From assembly GCA_965249965.1 (NCBI GenBank), contig OZ252262.1:496001-560000 (forward strand): a stretch of 64,000 nucleotides of DNA. The letters are read 5' to 3'. This DNA is from HXMU1420-13 sp965249965 (lineage in GTDB: Bacteria; Bacteroidota; Rhodothermia; Balneolales; Balneolaceae). Position numbers and translations under genes: made by a program. This document shows positions 32,773 through 41,900 of the stretch, in pieces (the stretch's first letter is position 1; each line of letters starts with the position of its first letter). The notes under the pieces are model-generated. The model worked only from the letters and a program-made list of their open reading frames with translations. It had not been told where the DNA came from and made no database searches.

Positions 32773-33530
32773 AATGTCAGCTCTGTGCCTGTCTGTTCAG
32801 TGTTCAAATCCTGCATGTGTTTGATCGTTACTTTATCAACTGCATTGCTTAAGGCCTGAAACCCTAAATCCAATTTTGGAATCATCCCATCTGAAATAAT
32901 GCCTTCTTTTTTCAATTTCTCAAAATCTTTCAGATTTATTGAATCAATAATTTCCTCACCATTCATTACCCCAGGGCGATCAAAACAGAACGTGAGTTCT
33001 ACAGAGTATCTTTTTGCTAATTCAGAAGCTAAAAATCCTGCGATGTTATCCGCATTAGTATTTAGTAAATCTCCATTTCCATTATGGGTTAATGGCGCAA
33101 TAACCGGCACAACTCCCTGTTCAAGAAATACTTTAAGCCAGTCCGTTTCAACAAACTCAATATCTCCGACCCATCCGAAATCTAAAGGAACTGGGTTGCG
33201 TTTATTGGAGTAAATAATATTTAAATCAGCCCCGGTTAATCCAATTGCGTTCTGTCCTAAAGCCTGAAGCTTGGCTACTACCTTTTTATTTACCAAACCA
33301 CCATACACCATAGTAACAATGTCGATTGTGTCATCATCGGTTACTCTGCGACCGTCGACCATTTTTGTCTTAATTCCCAACTTTTCAGCGAGATTTGTTG
33401 CAAGAACACCACCACCATGCACTAAGATTTTCGATCCTTTTAGCAGATGAAACTCGGCCATAAAACGATTTAGCGTTTCTTCATTTTCAGCAACTTTTCC
33501 ACCAATTTTTATGACTCTGATCGTATCCAT
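32769..33530 (-). CDS. argB: Acetylglutamate kinase family (N-acylglutamate kinase)
   Basis: 253 residues, amino-acid kinase fold: IKIGGKVAENEETL, ILVHGGGVLATNLAEKLG, then RVTDDDTIDIVTMVYGGLVN and the IISDGMIPKLDLGFQAL that closes the nucleotide site. It phosphorylates N-acetyl- (or N-succinyl-) glutamate. It is about 40 residues shorter than the arginine-inhibited hexameric type and lacks the long N-terminal helix linked with arginine feedback, so inhibition by arginine is doubtful. One base separates it from argF'. Confidence 0.95.
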   Translation of the reverse strand: MDTIRVIKIGGKVAENEETLNRFMAEFHLLKGSKILVHGGGVLATNLAEKLGIKTKMVDGRRVTDDDTIDIVTMVYGGLVNKKVVAKLQALGQNAIGLTGADLNIIYSNKRNPVPLDFGWVGDIEFVETDWLKVFLEQGVVPVIAPLTHNGNGDLLNTNADNIAGFLASELAKRYSVELTFCFDRPGVMNGEEIIDSINLKDFEKLKKEGIISDGMIPKLDLGFQALSNAVDKVTIKHMQDLNTEQTGTELTL

Positions 33531-33531
33531 T

Positions 33532-34479
33532 TTAACGGGTTTCCAGCATCATTTTAAGAATTGTTTGCATGGATATGATGCGATTTTCTGCCTGTTGTAA
33601 AACGAGACTATCAGCACTATCTAATATCGGATCTTCTACTACTACATTCCTGCGCACAGGAAGACAATGCATAAATTTCGCATTATTGGTATGCTTGAGC
33701 TTTTCTTGGGTGATCATCCAATCCAAGTCGGTTCGAAGCACTTTTCCATAACTTGAATAACTACTCCAGTTTTTTGCATATACAAAATCAGCTCCTTCAA
33801 ATGCTGTTTTTTGATCGGGCTCGAAATGTACTCCTTCCATTACATGAACTGGCAAATCGTATCCGTCGGGATTAGTTACAACTAGCTCAACTTCACCAGC
33901 TTTCATCCAACGAACAAAAGAATTTGCAACCGCCTGCGGTAAAGCTTTCGGATGTGGAGCCCAACTCAACACAACTTTCGGTTTTTCTATTTTCTGATGT
34001 TCTTTAATAGTCAATACATCTGCAAATGCTTGAAGCGGGTGAGCCGTTGCGGATTCCATATTAATAATCGGCACGCCAGAGTATTTCACAAATGCAGATA
34101 AAATTCGTTCCGAATAATCTTCTTCCCGATTTTTTAGCTCTGCAAATGAGCGAATTGCAAGTATATCAAAAAACTTCCCTAAAACTCCGGCCGCTTCTTT
34201 TACATGCTCGGCAGAATCGCCATTCATTACTACATTATCCTCGAACTCCAGCTTCCAACCACTTGAATTCACATCCAGAACGATCGCATGCAATCCAACA
34301 TTTTGTGCTGCTTTTTGTGCACTGAGCCTTGTTCTTAAGCTTGGATTCAGAAAAATCAGACCTATGGATTTATGACCTCCCAGGTTCTTTGCACCATATA
34401 AATCAGACTTTACTTCAAAAGCTTTTTCAAGCAAATGGTCTAGATCCGGTACATCATCAATACTTAGAAAATGATTCAT
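33532..34479 (-). CDS. argF': N-acylornithine carbamoyltransferase (acetyl/succinyl type)
   Basis: 315 residues, carbamoyl-phosphate + N-acyl-ornithine to N-acyl-citrulline. FLNPSLRTRLSAQKAAQNVG is the phosphate-binding motif, VLSWAPHPKALPQAVANS and MHCLPVRRNVVVEDPI are specific to the acetyl/succinylornithine branch and not to ordinary OTC. The specificity site reads NGDSAEH with Ala90. Bacteroides SOTCase has Pro here and Xanthomonas AOTCase has Glu; Ala fits neither, so the acyl group cannot be assigned from this residue. Overlaps argD by 4 bases. Confidence 0.93.
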   Translation of the reverse strand: MNHFLSIDDVPDLDHLLEKAFEVKSDLYGAKNLGGHKSIGLIFLNPSLRTRLSAQKAAQNVGLHAIVLDVNSSGWKLEFEDNVVMNGDSAEHVKEAAGVLGKFFDILAIRSFAELKNREEDYSERILSAFVKYSGVPIINMESATAHPLQAFADVLTIKEHQKIEKPKVVLSWAPHPKALPQAVANSFVRWMKAGEVELVVTNPDGYDLPVHVMEGVHFEPDQKTAFEGADFVYAKNWSSYSSYGKVLRTDLDWMITQEKLKHTNNAKFMHCLPVRRNVVVEDPILDSADSLVLQQAENRIISMQTILKMMLETR

Positions 34480-35603
34480 TTTAAGGCACCGACTAGTTTA
34501 TCGTAACATTGATGAATCTCATTTTCTTTGATATTTAAAGGAGGTAACAATCTTAATGTATTTTTATTCGCAGATGAACCGGTAAATATTTTTTGATCAT
34601 AAAGTAGTTTTTTCCGTAACTCTGCAACCGGGAAATCGAATTCAAGACCTAGCATTAAGCCCTTTCCCCTAATTTCTTTTATTGAAGAAATATTCTGCAG
34701 TAGTAAACGAAGTATCCTTCCCATTTTTGCTGCATTTTGAATCAATTTTTCATTTTCAATCACTTCAAGAACAGCTAAACTTGCCGCACAAGCCAAGTGA
34801 TTTCCACCAAAAGTGGTTCCTAACATCCCGATTTTTGGCTTTAGTTTTGGTTCAATTAACACCCCTCCTACAGGGAACCCATTTCCCATTCCTTTAGCAA
34901 TTGTAATTATATCCGGATAAATAAATGAATGTTGATGTGCAAAAAATCGTCCTGTTCTGCCATATCCAGATTGAACCTCATCCAAAATCAACAAAGTATT
35001 CGTTTCGTCACATAAGGATCTCAAATGAATTAAAAAATCAGCAGATGGTTCTACGATTCCACCCACTCCTTGAATTCCTTCTATGATTACACAGCAAATA
35101 TCACCACGTTTTAATGCTTTTTCAGTTCTTATGAAATCTTCGAAGTCAAATCGAATAATCTCAGCCCCTTCATTTACTGGGAAAACGATATTCGGATTAT
35201 CCGTTGCCGCAACTGCCAGCGAAGTACGCCCATGAAAACCTCCCGTAAAAGCCATTACTTTCTTTCGCCCATTATGTGCAGATGCTAGCTTCATCGAGTT
35301 TTCGTTTGCTTCAGCGCCGGAATTACATAGAAAAAGATTCCAGTGAGGATATCCGCTCATTTGGCCTAATTTATTAGCTAAATCTTTTTGCTGTTTTATT
35401 GGCACCGAGTTAGAATAAAAAGCCAGCTTTCCCAGTTGATCGGTTATCCGTTCTACAAAATGCGGGTGCCCATGACCAATTGAGATTACAGCATGCCCGC
35501 CATAAAAGTCGAGATACTTGTTGCCTTGACGATCAAATAACAGTGCTCCGTCTGCCTCCACCGGTTCAACATCAAAAAGGGGATAGACTTCAAATAATTT
35601 CAT
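34476..35603 (-). CDS. argD: Acetylornithine aminotransferase family
   Basis: 375 residues, class III PLP transaminase: LFLCNSGAEANENSMKLASA, VMAFTGGFHGRTSLAVAATD, the LILDEVQSGYGRTGRFFAHQ Asp, and the PLP lysine in TIAKGMGNGFPVGGV. It converts N-acylglutamate semialdehyde to N-acylornithine. The length is near the family mean. The pathway position follows the operon: argC makes its substrate and argF' uses its product. Overlaps proC and argF' by 4 bases each. Confidence 0.94.
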   Translation of the reverse strand: MKLFEVYPLFDVEPVEADGALLFDRQGNKYLDFYGGHAVISIGHGHPHFVERITDQLGKLAFYSNSVPIKQQKDLANKLGQMSGYPHWNLFLCNSGAEANENSMKLASAHNGRKKVMAFTGGFHGRTSLAVAATDNPNIVFPVNEGAEIIRFDFEDFIRTEKALKRGDICCVIIEGIQGVGGIVEPSADFLIHLRSLCDETNTLLILDEVQSGYGRTGRFFAHQHSFIYPDIITIAKGMGNGFPVGGVLIEPKLKPKIGMLGTTFGGNHLACAASLAVLEVIENEKLIQNAAKMGRILRLLLQNISSIKEIRGKGLMLGLEFDFPVAELRKKLLYDQKIFTGSSANKNTLRLLPPLNIKENEIHQCYDKLVGALK

Positions 35604-36400
35604 TCTGCAATAGTATTAATCTTGTTAAATGAAGTCACGATTCCTTTAATGAGTGCCGAACTCAATCCCTGATGCTCCATCTCATTTAGACCTGCAATGG
35701 TGCAACCCATAGGAGTAGTTACTTTATCAATTTCCATTTCAGGATGCGCACTACCTTCCACTAATAAAGATGCTGCCCCACGCGCAGTTTGCATGGCTAT
35801 TTTTTGTGCTTCTTCGGCTTCAAATCCTAATTCAATTCCACCCTGGGTTGCCGCTCGTATGTACCTGAGGAAAAATGCGATACCGCTGGCTGCCAGAACC
35901 GTGGCCGCTTTCATTAATCGTTCTTCAATAATTAATGTCTCACCCAACGACTTAAATAACTTTTCTATGGTTTTTAAATGACCTTCAGCCAACTCGTTTC
36001 CACAAATACAGGTCATGGATTCTGAAATAGCTGCCGCTGTATTTGGCATTGTACGAATGATAGGCAACGATTTTTTTGTCGCTCTTTGAATACGATCAAG
36101 CGAAACACCTGTGATTGTTGAAACTAAAATGTGTTCAGCTGGATCAATTACTTCATCCAAATCTCGAAGCACTCCTTCAATCTGTTTGGGTTGTACACTA
36201 AGCACGATAATTCTGGCATTCTTTACAGCCGCCTGATTATCATCGGTGGTTGTAAACCCCTGATCTGCCAATTTTTCCAGTCGAGCTACATGGCGGCGTG
36301 TGAGTACAATCTTTTCTTTGGAAATATGGCTTGAAAATCCACGTGCAAGAGCTTGTCCCAGATTTCCGGCTCCGATAATTGCAATTTCAAATTCTTTCAT
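35600..36400 (-). CDS. proC: Pyrroline-5-carboxylate reductase
   Basis: 266 residues: Rossmann motif IAIIGAGNLGQALARGFSSH, then VLSVQPKQIEGVLRDLDEVI and PIIRTMPNTAAAISESMTCI, and the C-terminal dimerisation part AAATVLAASGIAFFLRYIRA with TTPMGCTIAGLNEMEH. It makes proline from pyrroline-5-carboxylate using NAD(P)H. Its place inside the arginine operon, between argC and argD, is a known Bacteroidota arrangement and links proline and ornithine metabolism at the semialdehyde level. Confidence 0.93.
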   Translation of the reverse strand: MKEFEIAIIGAGNLGQALARGFSSHISKEKIVLTRRHVARLEKLADQGFTTTDDNQAAVKNARIIVLSVQPKQIEGVLRDLDEVIDPAEHILVSTITGVSLDRIQRATKKSLPIIRTMPNTAAAISESMTCICGNELAEGHLKTIEKLFKSLGETLIIEERLMKAATVLAASGIAFFLRYIRAATQGGIELGFEAEEAQKIAMQTARGAASLLVEGSAHPEMEIDKVTTPMGCTIAGLNEMEHQGLSSALIKGIVTSFNKINTIAE

Positions 36401-36402
36401 AA

Positions 36403-37368
36403 TTAGAATGCACCAGCTTTAAGTTTTAGTCCGGTAGTTTCTTCTAAACCGAACATTAAATTCATGTTTTGGATGGCTTGACCAGACGCCCCTTTCAACA
36501 AATTATCGATCACACCTGTTAATAAAAGCCGGTCTCCTACTTTTTGGATGGATAACAATGCTCGGTTTGTATTTACTACCATTTTTACATCAATATCTTC
36601 TTGAACCACATCTACAAATGGATGGTCGAAATAATAATCAGAATACAAGGTATGAACGTCTTTCCAACTCAATTCCGACTTCAAATATGCCGCTGCCAGT
36701 ATTCCACGTGTAAAGGCACCACGCATCGGGATAAAGTGAATATCTTTTGTGAAGCCAGGTTGAAGTTGTGTTATACTTTGTTTGATTTCCCCCAAATGTT
36801 GATGCGTAAATGCTTTGTAAATCGAGGCATTATTAGATCGCCAGCTAAAGTGAGTAGTTGAACCTGGCATTTGCCCCGCCCCGGTACTCCCGGTTATAGC
36901 GGTAATATGTATATCATTTTCAATAAAACTATGGGAAGCCAATGGAAGCAAACAAAGTTGAATGCAGGTGGCAAAACACCCCGGATTTGCCACTTTCGCG
37001 GCCGGTTTAATAAATGCGCGATTGAGCTCCGGTAATCCATAAACAAATCCATTATCGTGCGATTTTAGTCGAAAATCGGCACTTAAGTCAATGATTTTCC
37101 CAGATTCCGGAATCTTGTAATTCTCCAAAACTTCGGTTGACTTCCCATGACCGGAACATAAAAATATGACATCCGGATTATGCTGCAGTTTATCATCGAA
37201 GTTCATTTCCAGCCAACCAGATAAATCAGAATGTGCGTTTGAAATTGGTTTATTTGAATGAGATCTGCTTACAACAGATACGAGTTCCGCATCAGGATGC
37301 AGCATGATCATGCGAATGAGTTCACCCGCTGTATATCCTGCTCCACCAATTATTCCAACTTTAATCAT
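36403..37368 (-). CDS. argC: N-acetyl-gamma-glutamyl-phosphate reductase
   Basis: 321 residues: NADP-binding GIIGGAGYTAGELIRMIMLH, the catalytic Cys in NPGCFATCIQLCLLPL, and the conserved AITGSTGAGQMPGSTTHFSW and PMRGAFTRGILAAAYL. It reduces N-acylglutamyl phosphate to the semialdehyde. The later active-site His is probably in the AFTHQHLGEIKQ segment. Length is typical of the short (type 1) form. It overlaps argG by 8 bases and lies 2 bases before proC. Confidence 0.95.
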   Translation of the reverse strand: MIKVGIIGGAGYTAGELIRMIMLHPDAELVSVVSRSHSNKPISNAHSDLSGWLEMNFDDKLQHNPDVIFLCSGHGKSTEVLENYKIPESGKIIDLSADFRLKSHDNGFVYGLPELNRAFIKPAAKVANPGCFATCIQLCLLPLASHSFIENDIHITAITGSTGAGQMPGSTTHFSWRSNNASIYKAFTHQHLGEIKQSITQLQPGFTKDIHFIPMRGAFTRGILAAAYLKSELSWKDVHTLYSDYYFDHPFVDVVQEDIDVKMVVNTNRALLSIQKVGDRLLLTGVIDNLLKGASGQAIQNMNLMFGLEETTGLKLKAGAF

Positions 37369-38545
37369 GTTGGATTCCTCGTTGAATTAAGGTGGCATTA
37401 CTCATTATTTTTGTGAATCCTTTTACATCCTCTCCCGACCAGCCCTGATTCATTTCGCCGTATTGGCCAAATTTTGATTTCATCAAATCAAATTCAGATT
37501 CGATGCCTTGTAACTCGAACCGTTTCGGCTCTAGCTTAACAAATACGGTTCCGCTTACATTTACTTGTGTCTGCGTTAAAAATGCTTCGATGTCTCTCAT
37601 CACGGGATCCAAAAATTGACCTTCATGCATCAACATGCCATAAAAATCGCCCAGTTGATCTTTCCAGTACAATTGCCATTTCCCGAGCACATGTTTTTCT
37701 AGTAAACGATGTGCTTCTATCAAAATAAGTGATGCGGCAGCCTCAAACCCAACCCGGCCTTTTATTCCGATAATGGTATCTCCAACATGAATATCTCTAC
37801 CTATTCCATATGGTGCTGCTAGTTCTGTTATACGTTTAATCGTCGGCACGGGACCAAGCTCTTCTCTATTTAATCCAACTGGCTCACCATTTTTGAATTC
37901 GATTGTCACAGTTTCCGGTTTATGATTCCCTATCTGAGTTGGCCAGGCTTCTTCGGGTAAATTTTTATGAGAGGTCAACGTTTCTGCTCCACCTACCGAG
38001 GTTCCCCACAATCCCTGATTGATCGAATATTTAGCTTTTGACCAGTCTTTCTCGATTCCATGACTTTTTAAATACGCCACTTCCTCTTCTCGACTTAACT
38101 TCTGATCGCGAATTGGTGTGATTATTTCCATCTCGGGAACCAACACATTAAACACTAAATCAAATCTCACCTGGTCGTTTCCTGCTCCGGTGCTACCATG
38201 TGCAATGGCATCGGCACCAACTTCTTTAGCATAATGTGCAATGGCCATGGCTTGAAAAACACGCTCTGCGCTCACCGAAAGTGGATAGGTATGATTTTTT
38301 AATACGTTCCCAAAAATGAGATATTTGATGCCTTCCTTATAAAATTGCTCTTCCACATCCAGGCAAACGTGGTTGTTAATACCAAGATCACTCGCCTTTT
38401 TTTCGAGTTCAATCTGCTCAGCTTCATCAAACCCACCTGTATTTACAGCAGCCGAATACACTTCATACCCCAAATCATTTGCCAGATGAATGGCACAATA
38501 ACTGGTATCTAATCCGCCCGAAAAGGCTAGTACTACTTTTTTCAT
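37361..38545 (-). CDS. argG: Argininosuccinate synthase
   Basis: 394 residues, ATP-pyrophosphatase fold: AFSGGLDTSYCAIHLANDLG is the ATP loop, AIAHGSTGAGNDQVRF and PIRDQKLSREEEVAYLKSHG are conserved, and YSINQGLWGTSVGGAETL follows. It joins citrulline and aspartate. Overlaps GNAT and argC by 4 and 8 bases. Confidence 0.96.
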   Translation of the reverse strand: MKKVVLAFSGGLDTSYCAIHLANDLGYEVYSAAVNTGGFDEAEQIELEKKASDLGINNHVCLDVEEQFYKEGIKYLIFGNVLKNHTYPLSVSAERVFQAMAIAHYAKEVGADAIAHGSTGAGNDQVRFDLVFNVLVPEMEIITPIRDQKLSREEEVAYLKSHGIEKDWSKAKYSINQGLWGTSVGGAETLTSHKNLPEEAWPTQIGNHKPETVTIEFKNGEPVGLNREELGPVPTIKRITELAAPYGIGRDIHVGDTIIGIKGRVGFEAAASLILIEAHRLLEKHVLGKWQLYWKDQLGDFYGMLMHEGQFLDPVMRDIEAFLTQTQVNVSGTVFVKLEPKRFELQGIESEFDLMKSKFGQYGEMNQGWSGEDVKGFTKIMSNATLIQRGIQHD

Positions 38546-39192
38546 GATAAAAATACTTTAGTGTTGTTCATCACATTTAGGAAACTGCTTTTTTTAAGCT
38601 GAACCCATCTGTAAAATTTTTTGATGTTTTTTTCTCTTTGCTGTTTTGGCTTATTGTTGGGATGCTCAGGATCGTATAACATACCCGTACACAAGCAATT
38701 TTTTCTTTCATTTCTTGTAAGGATGTCGAAATTTGGGCAGCTTTTGCATCCGCTCCAAAAAGTCTCATCCTTTGTTAGTTCAGAGAACGTTACCGGACGG
38801 TATCCAAGATCTGAATTGATTTTCATTACAGGCAAACTTGTTGTTATCCCAAATAACTTCGATTGTGGGAATTTCTCTTTCGAAAGTTTAAAGGCTGCCG
38901 CTTTAATCTTTTTTGCTAATCCCTGTCCTCGAAATGTCGGATCAACAATTAACCCGGAATTCGCTACATATTTCTTTTCTTCCCAGGTTTCGATGTAGCA
39001 AAAACCTGCAAGCTTCCCGTTTTTATCAATTGCGATTACGGCATTGCCGTTTTTCATCTTTTTTTTGATGTATTCAGGATCACGTTTTGCAATACCGGTT
39101 CCCCGCTGTTTGGCGGCTACTTCAATAAGTTCACAAATAGCTATCGCGTAGCTGTGATGATCTTGAGTTGCATAGTGAATTGTAATGGACAT
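38542..39192 (-). CDS. GNAT N-acyltransferase, probable N-acylglutamate synthase (operon leader)
   Basis: 216 residues. The GNAT acetyl-CoA motif LIVDPTFRGQGLAKKIKAAA lies at about 81-100. The C-terminal part has four clustered cysteines, Cys149/Cys152 and Cys166/Cys168 (SGCKSCPNF, KNCLCTGMLYDP), which could bind a metal. No other argA or argJ is in the operon, so this enzyme is the best candidate to make the first acyl-glutamate; that is inference from the gene order, which recurs in Bacteroidota. It overlaps argG by 4 bases. Confidence 0.75.
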   Translation of the reverse strand: MSITIHYATQDHHSYAIAICELIEVAAKQRGTGIAKRDPEYIKKKMKNGNAVIAIDKNGKLAGFCYIETWEEKKYVANSGLIVDPTFRGQGLAKKIKAAAFKLSKEKFPQSKLFGITTSLPVMKINSDLGYRPVTFSELTKDETFWSGCKSCPNFDILTRNERKNCLCTGMLYDPEHPNNKPKQQREKNIKKFYRWVQLKKSSFLNVMNNTKVFLS

Positions 39193-39456
39193 TGTTGTGA
39201 AAGTGAGTGTGAGTGAAATAAAGAATTGAACGAGGTCGGGGTGTGCCGATAAAATATCAGCAAAGAAATGCTATTACCGCCGCCGCGGAATCCGAACTGC
39301 CGGTGTGAAATCAATTCTATGTGCAACAATGTTTTGCATGGCTAAAAAGAAAAGCAGAAGAAATAATAAATCCAACAGCCAAAGCAATTTTTTATTGTTA
39401 TCCTTCAGCAACTATCTATTTCGGCACTATACCATAGAAAATCCCGTTCTGTTGAC
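39193..39456. other. Divergent intergenic region between arg operon and TPR gene
   Basis: 264 bases serving both the minus-strand arg operon and the plus-strand TPR operon. It contains a Gly/Arg-codon-like GC island (CCGCCGCCGCGG) within AT-rich DNA but no clear ArgR box, riboswitch, tRNA or gene that I can support. Confidence 0.4.
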
Positions 39457-41139
39457 ATGACGAAACACCTTCTTTTTGCAGTATTTATGTTTTTCAGTTT
39501 ACCCGTTGTTACTGCGGCGCAGGTACAGTCTATAAATGAACGAGAAGCAAAAACTGCGTATATCGAAGGTATGGAGGCATTTGTTAATGAAGAGTATGAT
39601 AGAGCAACCACCTTACTACTGGAAGCCTATGAAACTCTTGCCCCACAAGCCGGAATAAGCTTTGCTCTTTCTGATGTTTATTTCATGCAGGAAGATCTTC
39701 CAAACGCTGCTTATTATGGAAAAGAAGCTGTTGATCTTGAACCCCAAAATAAATGGTATCGCTTCCGATTGGCTGAAATTTACAGGTCTGCTGGTCAAAA
39801 TCAGGCCACTCTTAATGAATTAACCACGTTGTTAGAGTTTCATCCTGATGATTATGATGCCCTTTTCATGTTAGCAGACACACAAAATGATTATGGGCAA
39901 TTTTTGCAATCGAATGAAACTCTGAATAAAATCTTCAAACTCACCGGGCCTAATCCGGTTGTTTTAATCCGAAAATTCGAAAATTTTCAAGCCCTGGGTG
40001 CTCCAGATTCAGCCTTGGTTCAACTCGAGGGGTTAAGAGAAGTAGAACCTGATAATCTGAATACTCTAAATCTGTTGGCAGACTATTACGTGCGGCTTCA
40101 AAGAACAGAAGAAGCAAAAGCTGTACTTCGGGATGCTCTTTATCGAAATGCCCGTGATCCCGAATCGCTTATCAACCTTTCAGGAATTTTCATCGATGAA
40201 GCAAAATGGGATAGCGCCGGAACACTGCTAGGTAATTTCATTTCTGATCCAATTATCAGCCCTGATCAAAAATTAATGATCGCGCAATTTATGTATGCTC
40301 GTCAACAGGACGATCCCCGCAACATTCAACTAGAAATTGAAACAGCAAGAATCCTGGATCTTTATACAGAAAACGCTCCTCAGTACGGACCTGCCTTCAC
40401 ATTAGCAGGTCAGTTTTTTTCCATCATTGGCGAAAACGAAAAAGCTATCGAAAAACTTGAACAGGCAAACTATTTAGTCCCCCAGGATGACATAGCCTGG
40501 CGGCAGAGACTTCAACTCCTTTTAAATGCAAAACGCTATAACGACGCCATAGAAGTTGGAATCGAAGCTGATATGCAAGTTCCGGAAGATGCGTTTATTC
40601 AGTTTTTTATCGGAACAGCCTACATGTTGAATGAAAATGCTCGTCAAGCGGTAGTTTGGTTGGAACAGGCAGCACGGGCGCCTGCTCGTCGTCCTTTTAA
40701 ATCTATTATTTACGGCACACTTGGTGATGCACAGTCGCAGCTCGAAAATTATGAAGATGCAGATCGAGTATATGAATTAGCTATTCGATACGATCAGAAC
40801 AATCATAATGCAATGAACAATTACGCCTATAATCTATCTGTGCGAAATGTTAATCTAGAACGTGCCAAAGAACTTGCCTTGCGGGCCATAGAGTTAGATG
40901 CGGAAAATGCTGCTTACCTGGATACCGTAGGTTGGGTATATTTTAAACTAGGCGATTATGACCGGGCACGAAGATTTATCAAAGCCTCAATTGATACCGG
41001 CGCTGCAAGTGGCGAAGTACTTGAACATTTAGGGGATGTTTACGAGGCTCTCGGCGACATCGATGAGGCAAAAAAATGGTGGAAACAAGCACTCGACTTA
41101 GATGCTACAAGAACGCATCTAAATGAGAAAATTCAATGA
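39457..41139 (+). CDS. Exported tetratricopeptide repeat protein
   Basis: 560 residues. A signal peptide (about 1-22, FAVFMFFSLPVVTAAQVQ) precedes at least ten TPR-type 34-residue helical hairpins through the whole protein, for example AYYGKEAVDLEPQNKWYRFR and the canonical C-terminal AKELALRAIELDAENAAYLD, TVGWVYFKLGDYDRARRFIK, LGDVYEALGDIDEAKKWWKQ. TPRs form protein-binding scaffolds. The gene starts an operon with DUF4292 and the EnvC-like gene (overlaps of 4 bases each), an arrangement common in Bacteroidota, so a role in envelope assembly is inferred. Confidence 0.9.
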   Translation: MTKHLLFAVFMFFSLPVVTAAQVQSINEREAKTAYIEGMEAFVNEEYDRATTLLLEAYETLAPQAGISFALSDVYFMQEDLPNAAYYGKEAVDLEPQNKWYRFRLAEIYRSAGQNQATLNELTTLLEFHPDDYDALFMLADTQNDYGQFLQSNETLNKIFKLTGPNPVVLIRKFENFQALGAPDSALVQLEGLREVEPDNLNTLNLLADYYVRLQRTEEAKAVLRDALYRNARDPESLINLSGIFIDEAKWDSAGTLLGNFISDPIISPDQKLMIAQFMYARQQDDPRNIQLEIETARILDLYTENAPQYGPAFTLAGQFFSIIGENEKAIEKLEQANYLVPQDDIAWRQRLQLLLNAKRYNDAIEVGIEADMQVPEDAFIQFFIGTAYMLNENARQAVVWLEQAARAPARRPFKSIIYGTLGDAQSQLENYEDADRVYELAIRYDQNNHNAMNNYAYNLSVRNVNLERAKELALRAIELDAENAAYLDTVGWVYFKLGDYDRARRFIKASIDTGAASGEVLEHLGDVYEALGDIDEAKKWWKQALDLDATRTHLNEKIQ

Positions 41140-41900
41140 AAGCTTCTAGACCACTCTTATTATTCTTAAGCCTTTTTGTTTTTATGATGGCTTGTTCTGC
41201 TACAAAAGAAGTATCTAATGACCCCATCAATGATTATTCAAAGTATGAAGGTCCCTTATCTGAGTTGATCGATCAAATCCCGAATTATTATGGTTTGATC
41301 AATGCTGTGGATGGCCGGGGAAGAGCAATCGTAAGCGAGCCGGGAAACAATGAACGATTTAATATCGACTTTGCCTCTGATACCTCTTTAAGCCTTTTGA
41401 AAATAAAAAACAGGCTCGGTATTGAGGGTGGTGCCATGTTAGTGGATGCTGATTCCATTTTGATGTATTACAAGGTGGATAAAATTGCTCAAAAGGTGTC
41501 AATAACTGATGGCAGATTAACCAGCCTGAATGAGCTGGCTTCAGTAAATCTTATTGACCTTCTGCATTTTAAAGTTTCCGAAAAGAATGTTATTGAAGCC
41601 TATGAAGCTGAAGATCATTACATCCTTCGCCTTACTACTGATGGTGGCGTTAGAGTAGGGAAATCTTCTTTATTAGTTGAAGAAGTTCGGCAACCAGCTA
41701 CTGCGGGGCTACCATATTCTGAAATTATTTATGAGAATTATGGAGAACTCGATGGCTACCGTTTACCTCGAAAAATCACCATATTTAGCGCTGACCGTGA
41801 ATCCAAAGTAGTTTTTCAAATCAGATCGCTTACTCTCAATCCAAGCGCGCCTGATTTAACGCTTACAATTCCATCTAATATTATCATAGATCGATTATGA
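41136..41900 (+). CDS. DUF4292 family lipoprotein
   Basis: 254 residues. The signal peptide ends in FVFMMACSA, a lipobox with Cys20. The mature part is LolA/LolB-like in its alternating strands: GRAIVSEPGNNERFNIDFAS, LKIKNRLGIEGGAMLVDADS, ILMYYKVDKIAQ. DUF4292 lipoproteins accompany TPR and M23-like genes in Bacteroidota and may carry lipid or lipoprotein cargo (inference). Coupled on both sides by ATGA overlaps. Confidence 0.85.
   Translation: MKASRPLLLFLSLFVFMMACSATKEVSNDPINDYSKYEGPLSELIDQIPNYYGLINAVDGRGRAIVSEPGNNERFNIDFASDTSLSLLKIKNRLGIEGGAMLVDADSILMYYKVDKIAQKVSITDGRLTSLNELASVNLIDLLHFKVSEKNVIEAYEAEDHYILRLTTDGGVRVGKSSLLVEEVRQPATAGLPYSEIIYENYGELDGYRLPRKITIFSADRESKVVFQIRSLTLNPSAPDLTLTIPSNIIIDRL

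Noticed and set aside
39193..39456. ArgR box or riboswitch for the arg operon
   Set aside because: No symmetrical ARG box or recognised riboswitch structure could be identified in this gap.
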